64,000 nt of DNA. It comes from Rhizobium leguminosarum bv. trifolii WSM1325 (GTDB lineage Bacteria > Pseudomonadota > Alphaproteobacteria > Rhizobiales > Rhizobiaceae). Where the stretch lies: positions 124,001 to 188,000 of the forward strand of contig CP001626.1 in NCBI GenBank assembly GCA_000023185.1, in the 5' to 3' direction. Both the position numbers and the translations under genes were made by a program. A model generated the notes under the pieces. It was not told the origin of the DNA. It ran no database searches and was given only the letters and a program-made list of their open reading frames with translations. This document shows, piece by piece, positions 50,834-59,461 of this stretch (within the stretch, counting starts at the first letter, position 1; each line of letters starts with the position of its first letter).

Positions 50834-50848
50834 GGTCGAAGCACTCTT

Positions 50849-50874
50849 CCGGGCGGCGGTAACCCGCTGCCCGG
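50849..50874 (+). other. Intercistronic stem-loop after the binding-protein gene
   Basis: CCGGGCGGCGG pairs with CCCGCTGCCCGG (11 pairs including one G-T, loop TAA), 16 bases after the stop codon and 23 bases before the first permease. Confidence 0.6.
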
Positions 50875-50897
50875 TCGGTCCGCGATGAGGGGCTTCC

Positions 50898-52199
50898 ATG
50901 AAATCGTCCAGAACGCTCGGACTGGTGATGATCGCGCCTGCGGCGATCATGATCGTTCTTTTCTTCCTGATGCCGGTCGTTCTGACGGCGGTCTTTTCGA
51001 TGACCAGCATGACGACGGCGACCGGTATTTCCGGCGGCGTCTATCAGATCGCACCCAACTCCATGATTGCGCTAAAATCGGCAATACCGGACATTGCCGC
51101 CGAGATGGCCGAACCGCGCTACACGATCGACGAGGCGGGCCTCAAGGCCGTCGAAGGACTCGGGCTTGCGCCGGGGATTGCTGGGGAATTGCGCGCCAAA
51201 CATGCAGGTGAGGTGTTCACGGCACGCCGCGACGTCGAGCGCATGCTCAAGGATCTCGCCGACCGGCCTTCGACGCGCGACGTCAAGCAGATTTCCGAAC
51301 AGTTCAACCGCTCCGTCCTCAACACCCGCTTCGACAGCAAGGAGCAGCTCTTTTCGGCGCTGGATAGTCTGGGTTTCAAACTGACACCGGAGCAGAAGGA
51401 AACGGTCGCCAAGGCCACCTATACCGGCTGGGTTTGGACGACCGACAATTTCTCGCGCATGACCACCTCACCCGATATGGCGCGTGTACTCTTGAATACC
51501 GTGCTCTACGTCGCGCTGGTGCTGATGCTGTTCAATGTCGGCTATGCGCTGCTACTTGCCATTTGGACGCATTACATGCCGCCGACGCCGGCCTCGATCT
51601 TCCGCGGCATCTGGCTCCTGCCGCGCATTACCCCTGTCGTCATCTATGTCATGCTATGGAAGTGGCTTGCCTGGGATACCGGCTTCATTTCGATCCTGAT
51701 GGGCAAGTTCGGCTATCCGCCAAAGAACTACCTTCTCGACAACGCTTACAACGCCTGGTTCTTCGTCGTGTTGATCAACGGCTTCATCGGCGCCTCGATG
51801 GGCATGCTGGTGTTCTCCTCGGCTATGAAGGCCATTCCGAAGAGCCAGTTCTATGCGAGCGAGGTCGACGGCGCCTCGCGCTGGCAGCAGATTCGCTACA
51901 TCATTCTGCCGCAGATGCGCTGGCCAATCCTCTTTGTTACCTGCTACCAGACCTTGTCGCTGCTTGCCTCCTTCAATGAAATCCTGCTCGCCACCAATGG
52001 CGGACCGGGCAATGCGACCGAGGTCTGGGCGCTCTCGGCCTATCACACTGCGCTGAGGAACTATGCCGGCAACCTCGAATACGGGTTGGGTGCCGCCATG
52101 GCCTTGGTGCTCGTCGTCATCGGCGTGACGCTGTCGCTCCTCTATCTGCGCGTCTTCAACTACGGCACGCTTGTCGCCAAGCCCTTGATCGAGGATTGA
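50898..52199 (+). CDS. ABC transporter permease with a large N-terminal loop insertion
   Basis: A 433-residue permease, about 130 residues longer than typical CUT1 permeases. Helix 1 (LVMIAPAAIMIVLFFLMPVVL, residues 9-29) is followed by an insertion of about 160 residues, predicted periplasmic, containing KAVEGLGLAPGIAGEL and a helical stretch rich in Arg and Asp (RRDVERMLKDLADRPSTRDV). The usual five C-terminal helices start near 194. The EAA loop ASEVDGASRWQQIRYIILPQMRWP lies near 320. The insertion resembles the place of the MalF P2 domain in role, contacting the binding protein, but lies one helix earlier. Confidence 0.85.
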   Translation: MKSSRTLGLVMIAPAAIMIVLFFLMPVVLTAVFSMTSMTTATGISGGVYQIAPNSMIALKSAIPDIAAEMAEPRYTIDEAGLKAVEGLGLAPGIAGELRAKHAGEVFTARRDVERMLKDLADRPSTRDVKQISEQFNRSVLNTRFDSKEQLFSALDSLGFKLTPEQKETVAKATYTGWVWTTDNFSRMTTSPDMARVLLNTVLYVALVLMLFNVGYALLLAIWTHYMPPTPASIFRGIWLLPRITPVVIYVMLWKWLAWDTGFISILMGKFGYPPKNYLLDNAYNAWFFVVLINGFIGASMGMLVFSSAMKAIPKSQFYASEVDGASRWQQIRYIILPQMRWPILFVTCYQTLSLLASFNEILLATNGGPGNATEVWALSAYHTALRNYAGNLEYGLGAAMALVLVVIGVTLSLLYLRVFNYGTLVAKPLIED

Positions 52200-52201
52200 C
52201 C

Positions 52202-53044
52202 ATGGCCGAACGATCGCAGCCCTCGGCAAATTACCGCAGCTGGCCTGTCATAACGGCGCTGACCACCGTCAGCCTGCCGCTGCTCCTGATGTATGTCTAT
52301 CTCTTCCTCGACACGGTGACCGTGAAGCAGGCGGACGCACTGCTGCCCTCCGGCTTGACGCTCGACCACTGGCGCTTCCTCTGGCAGACGACGGAGGGCA
52401 AGGCGAACATCTGGCAGGTGACTGTGAATACGCTGCTGTTTGCGGCCTGCACCACCAGCCTCGTGCTCATCGTCTCGTCGATGGCGGGCTACGTGCTATC
52501 GCGACTGAACGTCCCGGCACGCGGCTTCTTCCTCGCCGGCGTCATGGTGCTGCATGCCTTCCCGTCGGTGACGCTGATCATCGCCATCTTCATCGTGCTG
52601 CAGATGATCAGTCTCTACAATTCGCTGATCGGCGTCATCCTGGTAAAGGCGGCGATCGACCTGCCGCTCGGCATCTGGTTGATGAAGGGCTTTTACGACA
52701 CCGTGCCCTGGGAAATCGAAATGGCCGGCGTCGTCGACGGCGCCTCGCGCTTCCGGGTCTGGCGCAGCCTCGTGCTGCCGCAGGTCAAGCCCGGCATCAT
52801 GGCGCTTGGCCTCTTCTCCTTCCTCTCCGGCTGGGGCGAGTTCATCCTGCCGCAGGTGCTGGCACCTGGTAATCAGGTGCAGGTGCTTTCGGTCTATCTC
52901 GCGGCCTTCCTCGCCGACGACAACAACTATGATTTCAACATGTTCAAAGCCGTCGGCGTCTTCTACCTCGTTCCGGTGCTGATCGTTTACGCGCTCTTCA
53001 ACAAATACCTCATGAACATCTATGGCGGCGGGAGCAAAGGCTGA
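52202..53044 (+). CDS. ABC transporter permease (MalG/UgpE type)
   Basis: Partner permease of 280 residues with six helices, first at VITALTTVSLPLLLMYVYLF. The coupling loop VDGASRFRVWRSLVLPQVKPGIM near 180-200 is the EAA motif. I use ATG 52202; a TTG at 52196 overlaps the preceding stop. The next gene begins at its stop codon (TGATG). Confidence 0.88.
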   Translation: MAERSQPSANYRSWPVITALTTVSLPLLLMYVYLFLDTVTVKQADALLPSGLTLDHWRFLWQTTEGKANIWQVTVNTLLFAACTTSLVLIVSSMAGYVLSRLNVPARGFFLAGVMVLHAFPSVTLIIAIFIVLQMISLYNSLIGVILVKAAIDLPLGIWLMKGFYDTVPWEIEMAGVVDGASRFRVWRSLVLPQVKPGIMALGLFSFLSGWGEFILPQVLAPGNQVQVLSVYLAAFLADDNNYDFNMFKAVGVFYLVPVLIVYALFNKYLMNIYGGGSKG

Positions 53045-54099
53045 TGCGAATCCTCCTCGACAATTTTTCGAAGAGCTTCGGCTCCACCAAGGTCATCGAG
53101 AACATGACGCTCGAAGTCGGCAACGGCGAGATGCTGGCGCTGCTCGGCCCTTCCGGCTGCGGCAAATCGACGACGCTGTTTTCCGTCTGCGGCATCCATC
53201 GGCCAAGCGGCGGACGCATCCTCTTCGGCGACCGCGACGTCACCGACCTGCCGAGCCAGGCTCGCAATGTCGGCGTCGTTTTCCAGTCCTATGCGCTCTA
53301 TCCGCACATGACGGTTACCGAGAACATCGGCTTTCCGCTGAAGGTGAAGGGCATGCCGGCTGCCGAGATCCGCAAAGAGGTCGACCGTATCGCGGCTCTC
53401 GTTCAGATCGGTAACTTGATGGGCCGCAGGCCGGCCGAGCTTTCCGGCGGCCAGCAGCAGCGCGTCGCCCTGGCGCGGGCGCTGATCCGCAAGCCCGATG
53501 TGCTGCTGCTCGACGAGCCGCTCGCCAATCTCGACGCCAAGCTGCGCCTCGAAATGCGATCGGAAATCCGCCGCCTGCAGCGCGAAACCGGCATTACCGC
53601 CATTCTCGTCACCCACGACCAGGTGGAGGCGATGAGCATGTGCGACCGCATCGCCATCATGAAGGAGGGCGAGATCGTCCAGATCGCCACGCCGGCCGAA
53701 ATGTACAATGATCCGAAGACCGCCTTCGTCGCCGGCTTTCTCGGCAATCCGCCGATCACCTTCCTGCGCGGCGTCGTGGACAAGGGCGCATTCACAATCC
53801 CGCAAAGCGAGATCCGCGTGCCGCTGCCCGATACCGTCGGTGCCGCCGAAGGTACCAAGCTGATGCTCGGCGTCCGGCCCGAGCATTTCACGCCGGCAGG
53901 CGACATCGCCGTCCCGGGCAAGGTCACCTTCGCCGAAACGCAGGGCCGCGAGAACCTCTACGACGTGGCTCTTGCCGGCGGACCGCTGTTGCGTTCGATC
54001 CAGCCGGTGCGTAGCGATGTTCACGTCGGCGACGACGTCCGCTGGGCGATCGACAGCCGCGGCATATTCGTTTTCGACGAAAATGGCAGGAGGCTCTGA
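53044..54099 (+). CDS. ABC transporter ATP-binding protein (UgpC type)
   Basis: ATPase of 351 residues: Walker [11 protein letters not shown] near 38, Q-loop [13 protein letters not shown] near 80, signature LSGGQQQRVALARAL near 136, Walker B VLLLDEPLANLDAKLR near 158, switch His LVTHDQVEAM. C-terminal residues 240-351 form an OB/TOBE domain. It overlaps both neighbours at stop/start codons, so one tightly coupled operon is likely. Confidence 0.93.
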   Translation: MRILLDNFSKSFGSTKVIENMTLEVGNGEMLALLGPSGCGKSTTLFSVCGIHRPSGGRILFGDRDVTDLPSQARNVGVVFQSYALYPHMTVTENIGFPLKVKGMPAAEIRKEVDRIAALVQIGNLMGRRPAELSGGQQQRVALARALIRKPDVLLLDEPLANLDAKLRLEMRSEIRRLQRETGITAILVTHDQVEAMSMCDRIAIMKEGEIVQIATPAEMYNDPKTAFVAGFLGNPPITFLRGVVDKGAFTIPQSEIRVPLPDTVGAAEGTKLMLGVRPEHFTPAGDIAVPGKVTFAETQGRENLYDVALAGGPLLRSIQPVRSDVHVGDDVRWAIDSRGIFVFDENGRRL

Positions 54100-54878
54100 T
54101 GACCCGCGATTTCTCGGTATTCTTCCAGCGTTACGGTTGGCCAACGGCCAAGGGCCGGCTTCCCTTCTGCATCGGCCATCGCGGCGCCAGTGGCCATGAA
54201 CGCGAGAATACGATAGCCGCTTTCCGCCGTGCCGCCGAACTCGGCGCGGAAATGTGGGAGCTCGACACGCAGCTGACCAAGGACGGCGTAGTCGTCGTCT
54301 CGCATGACGACCATCTCGAGCGTGTCTTCGGCATCGACCGCCGCATTTCCGAAATGACGGCGGCAGAGCTCGCCCGCCTCGACGGCGTCGACGTGCCGAG
54401 TTTTTCGGAGGTGGCCGCACTCGGCCGCGAGACCGGAACCGGTCTCTATGTCGAGCTGAAGGCGCCTGGAACCGGCCTGCGCTGCTGGCAGCACCTTGTC
54501 GAGATGAACCAGCGTTTCGCCTGTCTCGGCTCCTTCGACACGGCACAGGTGCGCGAACTTCGCGACGCGGCCTGCGATTTTCCGCTTTCGGTGCTGATCC
54601 GGGTCGGCCACGATCCGCACGCGCTCGGCGACGAGGCCGGCGCCGATATCCTGCATCTGTGCTGGGAGAGGGCAGGCGAACGTCCGCAGGATCTGGTGAG
54701 CGAGGCGTTGATGCGCCGCGCCTTCGAGGCTGGCCGCGAGATCGTGCTCTGGCACGAGGAACGGCCGGCCATCCTCGATGACCTCATGAAGCTTCCGGTT
54801 CTCGGCATCTGCACGGATCTACCCGATCTGATGCGGCCGCCTGCGGCTAAGGAAAAAGCAATTGGCAGACAGGGATAA
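54099..54878 (+). CDS. Glycerophosphodiester phosphodiesterase
   Basis: GDPD of 259 residues hydrolysing glycerophosphodiesters to glycerol-3-phosphate and an alcohol. CIGHRGASGHERENTIAAF at residues 24-43 holds the catalytic HRG and metal-ligand ENT motif. MWELDTQLTKDGVVVVSHDD near 52-72 supplies Glu, Asp and the second catalytic His. It has no signal peptide, so it works on imported substrate. It is encoded one base after the ATPase gene ends, which suggests the importer takes up a glycerophosphodiester. Confidence 0.93.
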   Translation: MTRDFSVFFQRYGWPTAKGRLPFCIGHRGASGHERENTIAAFRRAAELGAEMWELDTQLTKDGVVVVSHDDHLERVFGIDRRISEMTAAELARLDGVDVPSFSEVAALGRETGTGLYVELKAPGTGLRCWQHLVEMNQRFACLGSFDTAQVRELRDAACDFPLSVLIRVGHDPHALGDEAGADILHLCWERAGERPQDLVSEALMRRAFEAGREIVLWHEERPAILDDLMKLPVLGICTDLPDLMRPPAAKEKAIGRQG

Positions 54879-55866
54879 GGGACCGCGCAAGGTAACCTCC
54901 TTCGACGTGGCGCGTGTGGCCGGCGTCTCGCGCGCTGCCGTGTCGCGCGCCTTCACGCCGGATGCCAGCGTCTCGCCGAAGACGCGCGAGAAGGTCTATC
55001 AGGCCGCCAAGGAACTTGGCTACCGGGTCAACTATCTTGCCCGAAGCCTCACCAACAAACGCTCCGATCTCGTCGGCCTTGTCGCTGCCGGCCTCGACAA
55101 TCCGTTCCGCACGCTGCAAATCGAAAACCTGGCAAGAGTGCTGCTCGCCCGCAATTTCCGCCCCATCCTACTGCCGACCTCGCCGGAGGCTGATACTTCG
55201 ACGGTCATTGGCCAGCTGCTGCATTACGCCGTATCAGGCGTCATCGTCACCTCGGACGCACCGCCGACCGAGATCTGCGAGCAGTGCGCGGCCGAGGGTG
55301 TGCCGATCGTGCTGATCAACAAGGGCAACGACATTCCCTTCGTCGACCGCATCATCTCCGACGACCGCATGGCCGGCCATCTCGCCGCCACCCACCTGAT
55401 CGACAGCGGCGTGCGAAAGCCCGCCGTGATGGCTGCCCCTGCCATATCCTATACGGCGCGGCGGCGCAGCGAGGCCTTCATCGCACGCTGCAAGCAGCTC
55501 GGCGTCGAGGCGCAGTTTCTGCAGGTCAGGATCAACGACTACCGGAGCGGGTACGATGCTGCAACCGAACTTGCCGCATCCGGCATCGACGGGCTGTTCT
55601 GCGCCAACGACTACATGGCCTGCGGCGTGGTCGATCGCATCATGCAGGGCCGCGGCCGCGAGGATGCGCCGCCGCTCTCCATCATCGGCCATGACGACAT
55701 TCCTCAGGCGAGCTGGGCGGCCTATGATCTCACGACCATCCGCCAACCCTGCGACGTCCAGGCCGAAAAGACGGTCGACCTGCTGATGAGCCGCATCGTC
55801 GAGCCGGACCTGACGGCGCGTGTCGAATTCACGCCGGTGACACTGATCAGAAGAAGGACTGCCTGA
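54862..55866 (+). CDS. LacI-family transcriptional regulator
   Basis: Repressor-type protein of 334 residues. The N-terminal HTH is SFDVARVAGVSRAAVSRAF (about residues 13-31) and TREKVYQAAKELGYRVNYLARSL completes the hinge. The periplasmic-binding-like effector domain covers 70-330 (SDLVGLVAAGLDNPF; IIGHDDIPQASW). It has a TTG start at 54862, with AAGGA 8 bases upstream, overlapping the GDPD gene by 17 bases. It is in the operon it probably controls and would respond to the imported substrate or its product. Confidence 0.87.
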   Translation: MADRDKGPRKVTSFDVARVAGVSRAAVSRAFTPDASVSPKTREKVYQAAKELGYRVNYLARSLTNKRSDLVGLVAAGLDNPFRTLQIENLARVLLARNFRPILLPTSPEADTSTVIGQLLHYAVSGVIVTSDAPPTEICEQCAAEGVPIVLINKGNDIPFVDRIISDDRMAGHLAATHLIDSGVRKPAVMAAPAISYTARRRSEAFIARCKQLGVEAQFLQVRINDYRSGYDAATELAASGIDGLFCANDYMACGVVDRIMQGRGREDAPPLSIIGHDDIPQASWAAYDLTTIRQPCDVQAEKTVDLLMSRIVEPDLTARVEFTPVTLIRRRTA

Positions 55867-56675
55867 TGAACTCCGTATTCGACGCCGCCGCCATCCGCGC
55901 ACGGGCGGAGGTCGCCATCACCGTTGCCCTCGATGTCGGACGGGAGACGGCCCGGTTTCGGCACGATTCCGACCCCGGCGCGCTTGCCGTCGAGAACAAG
56001 GGATTGCAGGATTTCGTCACCGTTGCCGACAGGAGGGCCGAGCAGGCGATCCGCGAAGGGCTGCTCTCGCTCTTTCCGGATGACACTTTCATGGGCGAAG
56101 AGAGTGGCGGACGATCGGGTAAGGGCGGCACCTGGGTCGTCGATCCGATCGACGGCACGACCAACTATATCAGAGGCTTCCGGCACTGGGGCGTTTCGAT
56201 CGCCTTTGTCGTCGGCGGACAGGTCGAGATCGGCGTGGTCTACGACGCCGCCGGCGACAAGGTCTTTCACGCCGTCCGCGGCGGCGGCGCCTTTAAGGAC
56301 GGTTTGCCGGTGCATGCGGCTGCGACCGCCGATCCGGCAAATGCGCTTGTCATTCTCGGCCATTCCCGCAAGACTAGCTTCGACGACTATCTTGCGCTCT
56401 CCAAACGGCTTCACGAACGCGGCATGGATTATCGCCGCACGGGTGCGGCCGCGATCGACCTCGTTCGTGTCGCCGAGGGTGCTGCCGATCTCTATTACGA
56501 ACGCCACCTCAATGCTTGGGACATGCTCGCCGGCGCGTTGATCGCCGAAGAGGCCGGCGCTGCGGTGGCGATGCCGTCGGTCGAGAGGCTGCTTGCGCAG
56601 GGCGGACCTGTCATCGCCTACTCGCCGGGGCTTGCTGGCGAGTTCGCGTTCATCCTCGACATCGAGGGGCTATAG
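55866..56675 (+). CDS. Inositol monophosphatase family protein
   Basis: Mg-dependent sugar/inositol phosphatase of 269 residues. The three metal motifs are present: FMGEESGG near 75, WVVDPIDGTTNYIRGF near 92-107 and NAWDMLAGALIAEEAGA near 215. Members dephosphorylate inositol-1-phosphate, histidinol phosphate or fructose-1,6-bisphosphate. At the end of an operon with a GDPD, an inositol phosphate or glycerophosphoinositol product is a plausible substrate. It overlaps the LacI stop by one base. Confidence 0.9.
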   Translation: MNSVFDAAAIRARAEVAITVALDVGRETARFRHDSDPGALAVENKGLQDFVTVADRRAEQAIREGLLSLFPDDTFMGEESGGRSGKGGTWVVDPIDGTTNYIRGFRHWGVSIAFVVGGQVEIGVVYDAAGDKVFHAVRGGGAFKDGLPVHAAATADPANALVILGHSRKTSFDDYLALSKRLHERGMDYRRTGAAAIDLVRVAEGAADLYYERHLNAWDMLAGALIAEEAGAAVAMPSVERLLAQGGPVIAYSPGLAGEFAFILDIEGL

Positions 56676-56741
56676 ATAGACCACTCCCGGCGACGGGATC
56701 CGCCCGATTTCTGAGACTGCGAACTTTGCCCGGAACGCCCG

Positions 56742-58421
56742 TTACGCAACAACGCGATTGCGACCGGTCTTTTTCGCCGCATAGAGATTCTGATCGGCGA
56801 TCGCCAAAATCTCGTTCGGAGACTTGGCAGACAGGGTACCGGCGACACCTATGCTGATCGTGACGTGCAGCCCGTTGCAGATCTCAGACCAATCCCATCG
56901 TTCAATGGCTGAACGCAGCCTCTCGCAGAGATCTGCGGCCCCTCGGGGAGCGCCGGCGAACAGGACGACGAATTCCTCGCCGCCAAACCGAATTGCCTGA
57001 TCGGTAACGCGCAACTGGCTGCGCAATATGGTTCCAATGGCACTCAGGACCCGGTCACCGATCATGTGAGAGAAGTCGTCGTTGATCGACTTGAAGTGAT
57101 CGACATCCAGCATCGCGATCGAATATGGACGCTTCTCAGATGTCAGCGCTTTAAAGCGGCTGTCGAGATATTTGCGATTATAGAGCCCGGTCAGTGCGTC
57201 CAGATAGACGGCATTTGCAAGGAGATCGGTTTGCTCCTGCAATTTCTGATAGGATGCCTCCAGCGTTTCTGCGCGCTTCGACTCCGTTTCGGCAACTTCC
57301 TTGAACCGTTTGGTTTCATAGTAGATTTCAGCGAGACGTGCGCGTCGCTGCGTACTCTCGGCGCTATTGCGCAAATAGGCTTGGTGGTATTTTTTATGGG
57401 CCGCCAGCGCCGGATCGAACTGTCCCAGCCCCTCATAGGCCTGCGACAGATAAAGATAGATCTGGACATAGGAATCGAAACTGCCGCCGGCGTCGATCAG
57501 CTCCACCGCCTCGAGCAGCGGCGACAGGGCTTCGGTGAATTTTCCGGAATTGTTGTAGATCTGGCCCAAAGTGTAGAGATATTGCTGCCTGTCCCTGACA
57601 TAGCTGTTCTCTTGAAACAGCCGATAGCGGGCCATGCACTGGAGCGCCTTCTCATGCTCGCCCAGGTGGCTGTAGAATTCGGCTTGGTTGCCGAGACAGA
57701 GGCGAGCGGCCCAGCTGTCGCCGATCTCGATTGCGATGTCGAGCGCCTGTTCGGTCAGTGCCAGCGCCCTGACCAGCATCTGGTGTTCTTCCTCCGGCTG
57801 GCCGAGCGCCCGCGCGATATATCCACCTTCCGAATGAGCGCCGCCGAGATTGATAAGCCACCAGCATTCATAGTTCTTATTGCCAATCGATCTGGCGAGT
57901 TCGACAGATCTCTCGCTCATCAAGATGGCCCGGTCGGGCTGTTTGTTGCACCAGAAGATAATCCCTATGACGTTGGTGGCCAGGCTTTGTGCTTTCGGAT
58001 CCGCGGCCTTGTCGGCCAGATCCAACGCGCGGGTCGCTTCTTCGATCGCTTCCTCCGGCAAGCCCAGTTCCAAGAGCAACCATCCGAAATAGGCCCGGGC
58101 ACAGGCTTCCTCTTTGCGCTCCCCGTGCAATTTCCAGAAGTCTATCGCCCGCCGGACATGCGTCAGCCCAAGTTCGGCCTTGCCGATTTGAAAACAGTAC
58201 CAGGCAATATCGGTGTCGCATTGCGCGGCGAGCCGATCGTCGCCCCGCGCCTTGGCATCAACAAGAATTTTGCCGGCCAGCGTGAGGGCCTCAACCGAAC
58301 GGCCTGTACATCCAAGATGCCACGCTTCCTGTAAGCTGGAATTTGCTTGTCGAGTATTTGCTTCGGCATCAACAATTTGCATATCGGACACCAACATTTG
58401 TCTGCTGGCTATGGATAGCAT
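56742..58421 (-). CDS. Diguanylate cyclase with N-terminal TPR repeats
   Basis: A soluble 559-residue protein. Residues from about 20 to 360 consist of TPR-like helical repeats (for example YCFQIGKAELGLTHVRRAIDF; LGQIYNNSGKFTEALSPL). A short coiled-coil (residues about 365-395, SKRAETLEASYQKLQEQTD) leads to a GGDEF domain near 400-555: DALTGLYNRKYLD, DVDHFKSINDDFSH, and the active-site signature RFGGEEFVVLFAG (GGEEF, catalytic). It makes cyclic di-GMP. There is no transmembrane segment, so the TPRs probably sense protein partners. The start is uncertain: ATG 58421 is used, ATG 58397 and 58382 are possible, and no strong ribosome site is seen. Confidence 0.88.
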   Translation of the reverse strand: MLSIASRQMLVSDMQIVDAEANTRQANSSLQEAWHLGCTGRSVEALTLAGKILVDAKARGDDRLAAQCDTDIAWYCFQIGKAELGLTHVRRAIDFWKLHGERKEEACARAYFGWLLLELGLPEEAIEEATRALDLADKAADPKAQSLATNVIGIIFWCNKQPDRAILMSERSVELARSIGNKNYECWWLINLGGAHSEGGYIARALGQPEEEHQMLVRALALTEQALDIAIEIGDSWAARLCLGNQAEFYSHLGEHEKALQCMARYRLFQENSYVRDRQQYLYTLGQIYNNSGKFTEALSPLLEAVELIDAGGSFDSYVQIYLYLSQAYEGLGQFDPALAAHKKYHQAYLRNSAESTQRRARLAEIYYETKRFKEVAETESKRAETLEASYQKLQEQTDLLANAVYLDALTGLYNRKYLDSRFKALTSEKRPYSIAMLDVDHFKSINDDFSHMIGDRVLSAIGTILRSQLRVTDQAIRFGGEEFVVLFAGAPRGAADLCERLRSAIERWDWSEICNGLHVTISIGVAGTLSAKSPNEILAIADQNLYAAKKTGRNRVVA

Positions 58422-58488
58422 CAGAAGTTTAAAATGAAGCAAACTGCAAAAAGCAGGCGACAAACCTAGAAACAGGGTAGCGAAAGCC

Positions 58489-58515
58489 TCTCACACCTTT
58501 CGGCATCATGCTCCA
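58489..58515. repeat. Half copy of the 10083-type palindromic repeat
   Basis: TCTCACACCTTTCGGCATCA and TGCTCCA are the reverse complement of the left arm of the element at 10083 (AGAGCATGATGCCGAAAAG). The second arm is missing, so it is a decayed or truncated copy. It lies between the diguanylate cyclase and GDPD-like genes. Confidence 0.45.
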
Positions 58516-58526
58516 ACGCCCACCGG

Positions 58527-59390
58527 TTAATTCGCCATGCGGCGGCCCCAGCCGCGTTCAGTCGCCGGCGCCTCGTCGGTGGTGATCTGATCCGGCTTCA
58601 GGGCCATCAGCGCTGAAAAGCCTCGCCATTCCTCTTCGCTGAAACCGGCCTCCGGATCCTTCAGGGTGAAGGTCCAGGCATCAACGCGTTTGCCTTCGTC
58701 CCGGCAGAGCGCGATCAAGTCGAGACCTTGATTGGCGGCATCAAGGATCAGCGGCCAGTGCAGATAGATCGTGTCCGGTTCAGTCGGGCCGCGCAGGTCA
58801 GCGCGCAGTTCCGTCTCGACCGCCTTCCAGCCGTTGGCCATCCTGATATCGTAGAGCTTGTTGGTCGGATCGATGCCGCGCAGGAGATGGGGAAGCTTCT
58901 CCTTGACCGCGACGATGAGGTCGAGACTGTCGCCGCTGACAATCACCGAGGCGGCGATATCCCTAAAATGCGCGGCCAGATGCGCGACGCCCTTGGCGCC
59001 GATCGCTTCAAAGTCATCCTTCATGTCGAATTGCAGCAGTGCGGCTGGATGCGTCGATTGCATCATGGCGGCAAGATCCTCGCTGAGGATCAGCGGCCGG
59101 TCGCCCTCTTGCATCCTGATATCGCTGAGGTCACCGATACTCTTTTCGGCGACCGGTCCATGTCCTGTCGTCTCGCCTTCGAGATCCTTGTCGTGCAGCA
59201 CGACGAAACCGCCGTCGGCACGTACGCGCAGATCGAGCTCCATCGAAGCGCCTGCTGCAAATCCCTCCGCCATCACTTCGGCTGAGAACAACGGATCGGC
59301 AAACCGTTTGCGCAACCGGTGCCATTTCAGGCGGGTCCGGTGCCCCTCATGTGAAATCTCCAGGCCCTGCGCATCCAGCAATCTTGTCAT
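58527..59390 (-). CDS. Divergent GDPD-like protein
   Basis: A 287-residue protein with a GDPD-like TIM barrel. ASMELDLRVRADGGFVVLHDKDL near residues 50-72 keeps the ELD and HD positions and GETTGHG follows. The usual HRGxxxxxPENT block is replaced by KWHRLRKRFADPLFSAEVM; glycine is Leu and the ENT glutamate ligand is not at the expected place. Activity or substrate may therefore differ from the GDPD at 54099. I start at ATG 59390 with GGAG about 10 bases upstream. It may be the last gene of the aminotransferase operon, 71 bases from it. Confidence 0.75.
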   Translation of the reverse strand: MTRLLDAQGLEISHEGHRTRLKWHRLRKRFADPLFSAEVMAEGFAAGASMELDLRVRADGGFVVLHDKDLEGETTGHGPVAEKSIGDLSDIRMQEGDRPLILSEDLAAMMQSTHPAALLQFDMKDDFEAIGAKGVAHLAAHFRDIAASVIVSGDSLDLIVAVKEKLPHLLRGIDPTNKLYDIRMANGWKAVETELRADLRGPTEPDTIYLHWPLILDAANQGLDLIALCRDEGKRVDAWTFTLKDPEAGFSEEEWRGFSALMALKPDQITTDEAPATERGWGRRMAN

Positions 59391-59461
59391 CTGCACCAAG
59401 TCTCCGCGATACTACTCTCCTGCCTTGATGAACCATGATTATCAAGGGCCGAATACGGCTT

